64,000 nucleotides of DNA from Symsagittifera roscoffensis (lineage: Eukaryota > Xenacoelomorpha > Acoela > Convolutidae), in the NCBI RefSeq assembly GCF_963678635.1, contig NC_087069.1, positions 53,232,251 through 53,296,250 of the forward strand, read 5' to 3'. Positions 50,525 through 62,400 of the stretch are shown one piece after another (position 1 is the stretch's first letter; each line of letters starts with the position of its first letter). Under the pieces are notes generated by a model. The model made no database searches, had not been told where the DNA came from, and saw only the letters and a list, made by a program, of their open reading frames with translations. Made by a program: the position numbers and the translations under genes.

Positions 50525-51639
50525 TAATCTGCTCTGAAACGTTTTCAACCCCTAATGAGACAAGAGAAAAAGTTCTAACGTTTTGTTACGAAAAGAAAAA
50601 CTTAGCATTTTGATTCAGTTTTTTTCTTCTTATTTTTGCTTTTCACGCAAAATCTGCTGCCGCAAACACTCATCGAAAAGAGTTGAACGATATATCATAT
50701 TAAAGCCCAATTTAGTTACGTTAGTTTATTTAAAAACATTTCGTTAGTTACGAGAGTAGAATTAGTTTTTTTCGTATTTTTTTTTTGGTTTTTCTAGTGT
50801 TTGTTGTACTAGTCATTTTGCTACAAAAGCGTTTTCGAGTTTGCTTTTTTTCTATGACTGTCGAATATGCCTTATATTTAATTTTTCGTGTAGCTCCTTT
50901 TATCACACCAAGCCGAAAAAAACTTTGAAAATAATTTTTTGTTGTATTTTTATAAGAGTATGGTCGGAACATTCTACCTGCACTGTATCTGGCTATCCTT
51001 GTTCTCGATTGATTTTGTATTAAACCTTTTTTTCATTCATATTTTAAAAGAAACGTTGAAGAGCATTCAAAGCACTCGTATAAACATAAACTTATGAAAC
51101 TGTCACCTCAAATCTTACGTTGTGTTGAGCTATGGTTGGTCGGTTTAAATGACAAACTAGGAACGAAAATTAGTACAAACAATAAGTTGTTGCAAGAGTT
51201 CAAAAGAATAGTGCTTTAATTTCTGATTGCCTAATTATTTGTGCCTTTATGTCAAATTGCTCATTACAATCATTATAAGATGCAATCATTTCACTTAGTG
51301 ACAGTAAAAGTATACTCGAAAACCATTTGTTAAATAACTTGATGTATTTTTTGCGCCGAGTAATGATTGCATATCGGACTAAGTTGAAATGAAGTTCTGC
51401 GAGGGGAGAAATATGAAAAATGATTTTAGGAACTAAATTTTTTTAAAAATGAATTTTTTTTGTCAAAAACTTAAAAAACCAAGGGCGCCATTAAACAAAC
51501 TCAAATCGAACTCAAACTGTTCATATGAATTAAACATATATGACAACTGGATTTTCATGATCATTCTTCTCACACAGTGTTTACAAAGGCTAAAAATGAG
51601 TTATATTTTAGTGGTTACATCTCTAATTTTAACTTCAGG
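50525..51639. repeat. 1.2 kb tandem duplication, copy 2
   Basis: Diverged second copy. Both copies end with a splice-acceptor-like ACTTCAG (about 50517-50523 and 51633-51639), and the second lies just upstream of the next gene. Confidence 0.9.
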
Positions 51640-51699
51640 TTAATTAAAGTGCCAATTGAGTTTCAAATGTGTGTATGAAGATTCATACGTTGAAATAAC

Positions 51700-52339
51700 A
51701 TGAAATTACAAACATTTGAGGTCAATCAAATCCCTGCAGCTGAGTTTGAAGACACCCATAGTGACGAAGAACCAACCGAACAAAATCCTACAGTGGAAGC
51801 AGCGTTGTTGTTTTTGAAGAATCTTCTACGCGATTTTCGCGTTGCCAAAAAAATTCATAAGAAAACATTGAAAAAATTAAAGGGACAAAGCAGCTTCGAC
51901 AAAATAGTATTTAAGGATCAAGAAGAGGAAAGATCTTTTTTGGAAAATGATTTGATCGCCTTGTTTTCTGATATAGAAAATGAACTTATGAAAACTTGTT
52001 CACCAGTTCAGAAAGAGTCTTTGAAGGATTGCATAAAACACACTTCAACACTGTTAACTTACGGTTTTCCCCCCGACAAAGTTGCCTCAAAATTGCTGCA
52101 AATTCAGCGTATTACTTTTGAAAGATACAAACAAAATTGTGCATTGCAAACCAGACAAGATATTGAAGCTATTGCAAGCGTTCAACCTAATATGGATGAA
52201 AATCATTCGAAGTGCATCGACTTTCGAGCTTTTTGCGACGATTTAGTGCAGAGAAGTTTGGAAGACATTTCGAACTGTTTTTCTTCAAAACCTCCAGAAG
52301 GGCCAGGAAAACCAACTGCAAGATCCGCTTCGTACACAG
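51700..52339 (+). CDS. SecA-like gene, exon 1
   Basis: Encodes about 213 residues from the ATG: an acidic N-terminus, a helical, Lys-rich region, then a Ser/Pro-rich end. The exon ends at ACAG followed by GTTTGT (donor at 52340), leaving one base of a codon. The next exon, after TATTTCAG at 55398, begins with two bases that complete it and gives an open frame, so the 3,059-bp phase-1 intron is well supported. Without splicing the frame stops at 52380. I recognise no domain in this part; assignment to the SecA-like gene rests on phase and position. Confidence 0.7.
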
Positions 52340-55300
52340 GTTTGTTGTTCAATATATTGCAATTTCAAGTTAATTTTTGAATTCTTTTCTAGTTTTTTAA
52401 ATCCATGGCTTAATATCATCTATTTTTACAGTCTCATCAAAAACCTTGTTTCAGTGAACAGTAAATAAATTGAACTTAAGAAGTAGTTAAATGTTGAATG
52501 CAATTTCTAAATTTTGGAAAGATTTACCAATAAAATAATGTACATAATCAAACTTCAACGAATGAGCTCTCCAATGTTGATCTATCAAACAGATTCGGAT
52601 ATTTTTTGAGAAGTACGGAATTGTTGAAATATGAATTTTGCATTTAACATTCAAAATAATTACGCCCGAAATATGTTAGAAAATAAGATTTTTTTTTTAG
52701 AAAATCAAACAATGACGAACATACAGAGTTGTCAAATGTTCCACGGGTGATTTGGATCAGTTGATGGGACGTTTTTTTCACATTCAATGAAAAATTAGCA
52801 ATTTTTTTGTTGTAACACGGTTTTCATCGCATGGCATAATTCGGCACTTCCACAATTTCTTTTTATCGAGGGAATTTTTTTGAAAAATCAGAAAACCCCC
52901 CATGGGCTTTCAAAAATTCTGCCAATGCGGGTTGAGAGAGTGCTTCTCACTTGGCTCTGGACATTTTTTAAAAACAAACTTTAAACAACAACAAGACTGC
53001 TCGTATCAGGGCGCAAAGCCCTGAAAGTTCCGACAGCTTTTTTATGTCTATGGAGCAGTAATACATTGCTGATTTAAGTTATCCGGAAAAAACGTACAAA
53101 ATTTTTCTCAAATTGGGTCAAGACTAGACAAAAAGTGAAGAGAACAAAAGTTGCTTAGAATTTCACCAGAACTAATATGGTGCCATTTTTTCTCCGAAAT
53201 TCTCAACAATAATTTTACCCCAAAAATTGGTCTTTTTGGCTTTTTTCAATTAATCAAGAATTACGCGGAAACTACTTTGTTAATTGATAAGAAAATTATA
53301 TCACAGGAAGCCTCTTACGCAGCTCAACAAAGTTTAAGAAGGGCTAAATCTCCAAAAATTTGCGCAAATTGTTTAAAATTTATTTTTAAACAGAGATTCT
53401 GGGTTTTATATATTAAAAATCACCTTTATTGACTATCAAGTGAAAATTTTTTCTCTTATATTGGTTTTTGGAGATTTAACCCTTTTTAAACTTTTTTGAG
53501 CTGCGTAAGAGGCTTCCTGTTATATAATTAACTTCTCTTATCAATTAACAAAGTGGTTTCCGCGTAATTCTTGACAAAATTAATTGAAAAAGCCAAAATG
53601 ACCAATTTTTGGGGTAAAATTTTTGAAAAAATGGCACCATATCAGTTCTGGTGAAATTCTAAGCAACTTTTCTTCTGTTCACTTTTTGTCTAATTTTAAC
53701 CCAGTTTGAGAAAAACGCGTTTGAAACTTCAAGTTTTGTTCGATTTGTCCGGATAATTTAAATCAGCACTGTAACATAAAAAATAAATGTAATAAAAAAA
53801 GTGATTTTTTTTTCACTTTGAGATTTTTTGTGAAAATCATCCACGCCATATAAAAGTCAAATTAATAAGTTTCGCTCCTAGCAAAAAATCAATTTTGGCA
53901 AATAAGCTCCTTCAACCATTTTGGAATGATCTCTAAGACGGATTAAATCTCCGCTTACGCGTCAATAGCTCGAATCCCAAACTGGCCGATCTCTAAACCC
54001 CCATAACTTTACGAAAAATAATCACAGGTGGAAAATATTTTCAAATTTAAGCTCAGCCAAAAATTCTTTGACTGATGTAAAAAAAATTCCGTCAAAAATT
54101 GCTACTTAAAAAGTCGAAATTTTTCTGAGGAAAAAAAACAACCCGAGCACAAATGTTCAAGAAAGAAAGAAAAAAAGAATATATTTTTCCTTTTATAAAC
54201 AATATATCAGCATAATTAAATTTACCACAATTAAAACAGGAACGGATAGACAACGGGACCTGTTGGTCCACTAAAAGTCTACCCTTCTATTCAAATGAAA
54301 CATCTCTAATGAAACAAATCAAATTAAACAATACGAGCAAATATATTTTTATTTAAATACAAAAGCTACAGCTCGTGAAAAAGAAATTATATCTATTTAT
54401 AAATTTATGTTGACATTAACTAACTACTGAACTTAACAGTACTAAACTTAACAATACTTCCAGGGCGCTGTTCCGTTACTTTCGTTGCAAAAGTCGGAAC
54501 AAAAATGATAAAAAGGCAGACTCTACTTCTGGCGAATCAAACGAAACACGTTATTATTTAACTACACGTTATCATTTAACTATTCACTTATTTTGGACTG
54601 ATGATCATTAGATAGGGTAAAATTTTTGCTATTTAAAGTCAGACAATCTTTCATTTTTTTCCCAAAAATCCACAGTCAAAAATTATTAGTCTGGTTTTAA
54701 TGCTTTTATCAGCATTGCATTGTTTAATATCTTCAGTGAAAGTCGAAAATGGGCACTATCGCTGCCTTCAATAATTTCTTGAGTAATTTATTTTTTGAAG
54801 CTCTGACTCGGTTTCTACTTGTTGAAGCAATCGAAAAAATTGTTTTGTGGTTTCAAAAAATAGCAGTTCAAGTTTATTATTTGCGTCTAAGTTTCAACTT
54901 TGTCAGTTGAGGATGGTTATATTGTAAAAATCAATAAGTGCAATGCAACTTTGGTAGAAAAACAAAACTTTCAACGCAAAAAAAAACATAGTAGCGACCG
55001 TGAAAGATGAATTATTTTTTTTTCACTCATTCAAACTCACCTTTTTGAAGGGAGCAGTCAAGAAAACTTTGAATAAATTTTTGCGCAAGGCTTGTGGTAG
55101 TTGGTTCATCTGTTGGCTCAAAAAAGACGATCAGTGACCGATAATTCTTGAACAAACAATGATGCTTGAACAGACAATGATGCTATCCTACATATACTCA
55201 AGGCAAACGTCACGGCGAAACAGTCAAAGTTGACCTTGCAATCAACTTTTTATTCAACCAAACCTGAAATGGTCTTGTCTTCTGTCTATCAAACGGTCTC

Positions 55301-55398
55301 CCATACTCCTTTTTTACATCGAAAATTATTGGTTTTTTGAAGTATTTATATACCAATATTATATCTTGTTATTTTTATATCTCAAATTTATATTTCAG
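52340..55398 (+). other. Intron 1 of the SecA-like gene
   Basis: GT...AG intron of about 3.06 kb with a TTTATATTTCAG acceptor. It holds the long-TIR foldback element at 53064-53771. The rest (53772-55398) is AT-rich with no gene seen. Confidence 0.7.
53064..53771. mobile_element. Long-TIR foldback element, Tc1/mariner-like
   Basis: Two inverted arms of about 290-310 bp (about 53064-53355 and 53465-53771) begin CATTGCTGATTTAAGTTATCCGG-like and end with its complement (...CAGCACTG). TA flanks both ends (53062-53063 and 53772-53773). The internal part is too short for a transposase. Confidence 0.8.
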
Positions 55399-55569
55399 AA
55401 TACGACATTGATCAGATCGATTCCATTAGGAAAAGATTTATCGCTGGTGCGGAGAAGGCCGTGAAAAAATATTTACCATCAAAGTCATCGCAAGACTTTG
55501 TCGAAACTGATGTTGATGGAGATCGCAGATTTGATGCAGACGAAACAAGTCAAAAAAACATCTCACATG
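55399..55569 (+). CDS. SecA-like gene, exon 2 (3' end approximate)
   Basis: After the acceptor at 55398 only one frame is open, giving YDIDQIDSIRKRFIAGAEK and onwards (about 57 residues) before a TAA at 55611. The donor must lie before that and keep phase 1. CATG followed by GTTTTTCG at 55570 fits phase but is a weak donor; other options are GT at 55540-55560 or an unusual site. The residues are charged and helical with no domain recognised. Confidence 0.5.
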
Positions 55570-56574
55570 GTTTTTCGACAGTTTTATCCATTTTTCAAAT
55601 ACAAGATTAACGGTACTCAAGATAGATATTGTTTGAACTTTTGGATTAATTTGAATTTGCATTTGGCTCTAATTTTTTGACTAGTTATAGAACTTTACGA
55701 GAAGAATATATTCTTTTTTTGCTCCTACCATTTGAAAAAGGAAAAAAGGACAGGAACTTTGTATTCGGCTGTGTTTTAGTTTTTTTCTATTTTTTTTTGT
55801 TTTTTACGCAAAAACAGCCACCAAAATAAATCATCGGAGAGAGTTGAGTGGTAGGCAGGGCCGGATTTGGGGGGGGGGGGGAGAGGCGGGGGGGGGGGGT
55901 TGGCGGACGCATCCTCCCCCTCATGGATTCGACCCCCTGCCGACCCTTTGATACTTTTTCAGAAATCCATTTTTGGCCGACCGACCCTAAGATTTTTCTA
56001 AAGGTGCCTTAGGCGCCAACATATACTAACTTTGAGGGGGAACGCGCGCCAAAAAAAACGCCATTTTTTTGTCAATATTTTTCAAAAAGTGCCCAAAAAC
56101 GGCTTTTTGACTGTTTTTTTTTTTCAAAAATTTGTCTGCGGCGCAGAAAATTTAGCCAAAATAGGGGCAAAAGAGTGCTTTGGGAGAGCTCAAAAAATCA
56201 ATTTGGTCGACTTTAAAAAAAATGTCGTCAAAATTTTCGAGTTTTTTTTGAAAATCCGCCCCCCCCTCGAGAAAATCCTAGATCCACCCCTGGTGGTAGG
56301 TATATGTTTTTAAAGCCTTTTCAGTCAATATTTTTAAAGCCAATATTAAAGGAATATGCTAATTATAATTTATATGAACCTTAAATTCTCTTTTTTAAAA
56401 AACAAACAATTTAGTATATGACAAAAACTTGATGAAAAATCAATAGATAAAAATTAAACCTAGTTTTGTTAATAATACTTTTGACTTCTGGCCTCATCTA
56501 ATTTGATATTTTTTTGGAGCAAAGTGTGTTTCTTTACCTTTTGGGTATTTGCAATAAAAAGTCGAAAAATTAAG
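55570..56574 (+). other. Intron 2 of the SecA-like gene
   Basis: Approximate limits. Contains the hAT-like MITE. The likely acceptor is ATTAAG at 56569-56574, directly after an in-frame TAA; ACCGAG at 56578-56583 keeps the same phase. Confidence 0.45.
55856..56292. mobile_element. hAT-like MITE with 8-bp target duplication
   Basis: A 437-bp unit starting CAGGGCCGGATTTGGGG and ending in the imperfect complement (GATCCACCCCTG), flanked by the identical octamer GTGGTAGG at 55848-55855 and 56293-56300. CAGGG termini and an 8-bp duplication are hallmarks of hAT elements. It has no transposase. Confidence 0.9.
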
Positions 56575-59460
56575 GTGACCGAGAATGGCTGTACAAAACA
56601 AATCTGGAAACAGTCAAGAATCGAATGCTGACAAAAATGCTACATATGTTCAAGCATTGCGATAACTTCTGTCTGGACAATATTGTACGAGTCATTATCT
56701 GGAGACTTTCTTTTGAAGAGCCAAAAGTAGACAAAAAAGACATGGAAGTGATCATTTCTTATGCTTTGAGAGACAAAACGACTTATGGCGTGCGGGACTA
56801 TTTAATATTGTTCGGCACTTACCCACAAGTTGAGTGGTTGTCGGCTCTTGTAACACTTCAACTTCGGCAAGCGATAAAACTAACCGTCGCCGACAGCGTC
56901 AAGATTCAAAAGTTCCTCGCAAACACTGATAACGTACCCATGGTGCGACTTTTGAGCTTGAAGCTTCGACGCGAGGAATTCTCTAACTGCAGTTTGGCTA
57001 ATGTCGAAGCTATTTTTGAAAACTCGAAGCTCATTGATTTGGACGACGAAATAGCAGCACAATTACTGGCCATTGGAATAGGTGCATGGCCATTGAGGCT
57101 TTTGTGGCTGGAAACGGTGCTTCAAATCTCGTTATTGAAAGTCGACCCCGAAATGGACGCAGAAGACTTGGAAGAATTCTCGTATTACATGGGCGAAATC
57201 CGGCAAAAATATGGGGATGATGATACCTCAGAACTACTATCAATGCTTTCCGGTGATAAGTTTCTTGTGAAAAAGGAATTGAAAACAGCTTTACGCAATT
57301 TGTATCGAAACAAGTGGATATTGGATGAAAATACTAAAAACATTATACGAAGACAACGCAGTTCCAATTGGAATAAATTAGTGTCTCAGAATTTGAAGTC
57401 TAGCGAACCGCGTAGCATTGTTCAACTGACGGCTCTCATAAGCAATCACTCTACAAACAGTGAAAGAGTCAAAAAGATGCTTCCTTCCTGTAAAAAGAAA
57501 GTCATGAAAATCGAAAATATGAGAAAACAACAAAGTGCTGTTTTACCATGTTTTCAAAAAGCGGCACTGAAAAAAATAAACAAATTAGAGTCCGAGGAGA
57601 GAAATTATCGTGAAAAAAAAGACTCGCCCAATCACAAAATCTTTGAAAGATTGAATCTCGAGCAGTCAATTAGAAACAACAAACAAAGCGCTTCGAAACA
57701 AATTTCCCAATGGACAGAAGAAGATGTCAACAATTGGGTGAAAAGTTTTTCTTCGTCCGTTTTCGCCGATCTGAAAAGCAAGCATAAAGAAGAGTTAGTA
57801 TGTGTAGTAGATCAAACTATCGAACTTACCCTTGGATTCAAATTACGTGCCACTCAACTTCTGGCTGTTGTCGTGTTCATTGAAAGTGGTGAAACTGGAA
57901 TTCTTGAACAAATATCCACGGGCGAAGGAAAGTCGTTGATAATAACAACTTTGGCGATCTACAAAGCTCTTGTTGAACAAAAAAACGTTGACATTATTAC
58001 CAGCTCAGTGATTTTGGCAGAGCGAGATGCAAAAGAGCACAAAAACTTGTACGGATTATTTCGTTTAAAAGTGGATCACAATAATGTTGACGAAATGAAC
58101 GAGAGACAAGAGGTATATTCTAAGTCCCACGTAATCTATGGAGACATCAGTTGTTTCCAGCGAGACCTGCTCCTCGACACTTTCTACAACGTCGGCAATG
58201 GAATCGAGAGCCGCAAAGTTGGCTGCGTTATTGTAGACCAAGTTGACAGCATGTTGATAGACAAAGGAAACAACAACCTCTATTTGTCCCACAATATTCC
58301 TGGCATGGATGCCCTGGAGCCACTATATGTGCATATTTGGATGATGGCCCATGACCCCGGAATAACTGGAAGCGAGGAAGATATTGCACTTATAGAACTC
58401 GCCGCAAGACAGGCGATGAGACTTCTTCTTACAAAAGATAACCTTCGAGATAAAATTGGAGTTACCGAGCTCAAAGTGAATCAAATTTGGGAAGAATTGA
58501 TCCGTTTGGAGTTCATAAACAATCTCGGAGAAATAATTGATGGAAAAAAGTTGTTAAAAAATTGCAAAAAACTCGAAAAAATTCTTCAGATCGAAATTGA
58601 ATTGACGCGTAAGGAAAAAGGAAAGGTTGTTTCGTTAATCAAAGATTGCATCAGACGGGGAACAACGGTCGAAATTCCAAAAAATCTTAGAGAGTTTGTT
58701 GAGTTGCATTTGAACGAATGGGCTAAAAACGCAATTCTAGCCCGGAGTATGAATATCAATGAAGACTACATAGTTGATATCGATCGATCAGACATCGCGC
58801 GAAGAACAGAGCCGAATATTGTAATTATGGACAACTACACAGGAGCAGAACAGTACTCCTCGCAATGGAGTAGTGGTCTTCATCAGTTCCTCCAGCTGAA
58901 ACACTCCTGCCGTCTCTCAATGGAGTCCTTGAAAGCCGTGTTCATATCAAACACTAAGTTTTTTGAGCGGTATGGCTCAAATTTGTATGGGCTTTCTGGT
59001 ACTTTGGGTTCTCAAAGTGAACGGAACTTTCTGAAAAACCTTTACAGAGTTGATTTCTGTGTTATACCCACTTTTAAAGAATCTCGCTTCGAAGAAATTA
59101 CACCAGCGCTTTTTAGGAATCAAGACACCTGGCTTAAAAGGCTCACGGAAGATTGTGTTGCGATAACGCACGAACAACAACCGGTGTTAATCATTTGTGA
59201 AAACATAGACCAAGTCAACACTGTCGAAGCTGCCCTAAGACAGTTGATGGTTGCCAAAAGCAAAGCAACCAATTCTAAAAAGTCAATCGACGGTTCCAGG
59301 AAAAAGCTCGATTGCCCACTGCATGTTTACACGCGCAGCTACGTACCTATTGTTGGCAGTGAACGAGAAATAACTGAGCCGTGCATCATAGTATCCACCA
59401 ACTTAGCAGGCAGAGGGACTGATATAAAGATAAGCGATAGACTTAGCGAAAAAGGAAGGC
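56575..59460 (+). CDS. SecA-like ATPase gene, exon 3 first part (motor domain)
   Basis: The open frame runs from the acceptor to 59504, but homology changes frame at about 59457-59461. Residues here are counted from the ATG at 56625. About 1-330 are helical with no domain recognised. From about 375 comes a [10 protein letters not shown] segment resembling the start of a SAM domain, then the SecA DEAD-like motor: [11 protein letters not shown] (Q-motif-like), Walker A STGEGKS near 430, [25 protein letters not shown], Walker B region [12 protein letters not shown] near 536, and motif [11 protein letters not shown] near 925. In bacterial SecA the Walker B region reads DEVDSMLID; here the Glu is Gln, which may lower ATP hydrolysis. 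Bacterial SecA drives preproteins through SecYEG; eukaryotic cytosolic relatives have no known role. The gene is intron-bearing host DNA, so not contamination. Confidence 0.88.
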
Positions 59461-62400
59461 TTGCATGTGTGTGTGGCGTACTTACCTCCAAATGTGAGAA
59501 TTGAGGAGCAAGCCTTCGGAAGAACTGCTCGCAAAGGTCAAAAAGGCAGTGGCCAAATAATCTGCTGTGATGAGTCAAAAAATTCTGAAGACGGAGCGAG
59601 CTCTTTTGCCGAGTTTATTCAACTGAAGACAGAACGAAACAAAAACGAGGAGAAAATTGTGAACGAACTGGAAGCTACTTACAAAAACTACACCAAGTCC
59701 GAAGAAAAATTACTGGAACGGTTCAAAGATTCGTACAAACGTTTGAATGAACATCTCTTGTCCAAAACGAAGGGTATTTGGAACCGACTGACAACAGACG
59801 TCAAAAAGAAAGAGCAACTGAAAACTATTGTTTTGAATAACTGTCTAGACAGTTGGGCTTTTTGGTTGGACCAAATAGGCATCAAACATAAACATGATTT
59901 AAAAAGTGCGCCGATTGATGAATTTCTGAGCAGAATAACTAATGCAATTGAAAAAAATTGTGAGGAAAGTGTCGAGGAACGACTCGTTGACCGGTCAGCG
60001 CATAAGATTCAATATGCAAACCTCATTGAGGGTGAAAAAGGATTTGAAAAATTGAGAGAAGTTATTTTGGACGACAGTCATTATTGCCCGATAGCCCAAT
60101 ACTATTATGCACATTTGCTAATCAGGAAAAACAATCCAAAAACAGAAGGAGAGTTCAAACTGGCCTTTAAAAATCTCAGATGCGCCCTGATTGATCTGAA
60201 AAATCGGAAAGAGAAACTGGCGGAATGGATTGCGAATGTCGGACAGATAGCAAAAAGTTACTTGAACAAAGGTCCCAGTTTTGTACTAGTCAATGACTAC
60301 GAAGCTCAGAAACAAGACATCACTGCAATTTTGGAGGTATTTATTAACTCTATTCGCAACATACTTGGATCTGAACTCTCAAGCAGAGTGATACAGTCAA
60401 AAGACATTGATCCAGTTCGATCCCAGCAATTTTTGGATGAGTTAATCCAAAATCGTCTTGTTAAAAAACCATGTGTTTTGTCAAAAGAGTGGTTAGAACT
60501 GCGAGAAAAATACGAATTGCACGCTCAAGAAATTGATCAATTTTTGCAGCGACAAAAAAACAAGACAATCAAAATCGATGACTTGAAAGAATTGCTACCT
60601 GGTCGCGAACATTTCTGGGATGGAATGCGAAGATGCAAAATCATAGAGAAGGAAACGCAGTTTGTCTTGTTGCAAAAAGAAGCTGCAAAAAATCTGCTAG
60701 AAGAGAACCATCAGAAACTGTACTCTAAAATTATGCAGGATTTTTCTGAATCAGAACAGGCAACAAAAATTCTATTGGCTGAAGGCGAGAGAAACATTTG
60801 TTTATACCATGAGCAGTTTGAAGGTATCAAAGACAAAACTCTCATCCCGATAACTAGAGAAGAGTTCGAGAAAAGATTGGGATCTTTTGATGATTATAGA
60901 TTCTTGTTCGAGCAAGATATTCTGCGCATCAATTGCACTGCGTATTTAGACATTACGAGCGCCGTGCTAGAGAGCGCCGTGCTAGAGAACTTCAGTCGTT
61001 TTGTGAATAAACAGACATTTCTCAGAATTGAGTGTTTTGACGAGAAAAAAGCACAAGATATAGTGGACGAGTTAAAGCACGAAAACATTGTCGATTTAAA
61101 CAAACTCAAAAATTATGAACTGAAGTGTTATCCTGAATTTCAAAGTGAGTTTGAAAGCTGCATTGAAAAAGACTTACGCTACATATCTTGTCTCAAGAAG
61201 CTGTTTTCAAAACCGGTAAATCAGCATGAAATAGAGCTTAATGCCATGCCATGGCTCGAATTGTGGGATGATTTAGTAGATGTTGGATGCATTAAGCCAA
61301 CTAGTCCAGAAATTGACTCATTGAGTGTTGAAAAGGCGAAAAACATTGCGAAAGCTTTTTTCAAAACTGAAATTCCAGCGAGTGATATGGATAAATTTGT
61401 AGAGGATTTATGCAATCGCATGGAAAAATGTGAAAGCCATATTAAGAAATTTTCAACTCCAACTAGTAACCTGATACCTCTGAGCTCAGCTTTCGAAGAG
61501 CGACTCAACTCCCCTGGACTAAACTGTGAGATAAACAATTTTGTTAACAATGGTATCACTGGCATTATGATTATTTCTGCCCACCAAACAGCATGGCAAA
61601 AACTCAAATTGGTGCTTCCTATCATTGCGATGGGACTCGCGCAAATTGCTCTGGGGGTTGCAGTCACTTTTATGTCTGTTGGTTTCATGACCCTCCTAGG
61701 CAGCAATCTTGTAGGGGAGGGGATTTCCGACCTGCTTTTTGCTGCAAACTGTTTCTATTCTGGTCATTTCAGCTGGAAAGCGTACGCTAAACACAAAGCT
61801 ATCAGTTTAGCTTTTTCAGTACTCACAATAGGCATCGGTGCATACTTGAGTCGTGGGGCTAAAATGTCCAAGTATGGGTACAAGATTGGGGGCGAAGCTA
61901 TGGCTCGGTTGGCAGGAAAGGAGCTGATTGAGGCAGTGGGGGCAAAAGTAGTGACCAAAACAGTAGCGAAATCAATCGGACGCAAGCTTTGCGTTGTAAC
62001 TGCCCATTGGGCGGCATCGCAACTCGCAGAATCGTTTTCAAACAAAGTTGACGAATATACAAGAAGTGCTTTCCAATATTTCATTGAAAAAAGAGACTTT
62101 TCGAAGCTAAAGACGGAAGTCAAAATAACTGTTGTCTCACTGGGAACACGTTTAGCGCAAGAAACACTGGATAAAACTCTCAGAGAAGTTTTTGAGAGCA
62201 AAAAGAATTGGATTTCACAGTTACCAAGCTACGCGAGTAAACTTTCGTCCTCAATCCAAAAAGCTTCCAGTCACGCAACCGCAAAAGCTGGAGGCTTTTC
62301 GTCCGATTCCACAAATGAATATGCAACTTTACTGCAGATTGGCAAAACTGCCAAAGTTATCATAAACTCAAGTTTAGTGTTTACTCGAGTTGAAAGACAA

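Noticed and set aside
52981-53055. ACTGCTCGTATCAGGG-type sequence as part of a defined element (also near 33685)
   Set aside because: Two short similar stretches only; boundaries and family cannot be established from this window.
53151-53432. ORF of 93 codons in intron 1
   Set aside because: It lies in one arm of the foldback element and is explained by that repeat.
56032-56313. ORF of 93 codons in intron 2
   Set aside because: It lies inside the hAT-like MITE and runs across its boundary.
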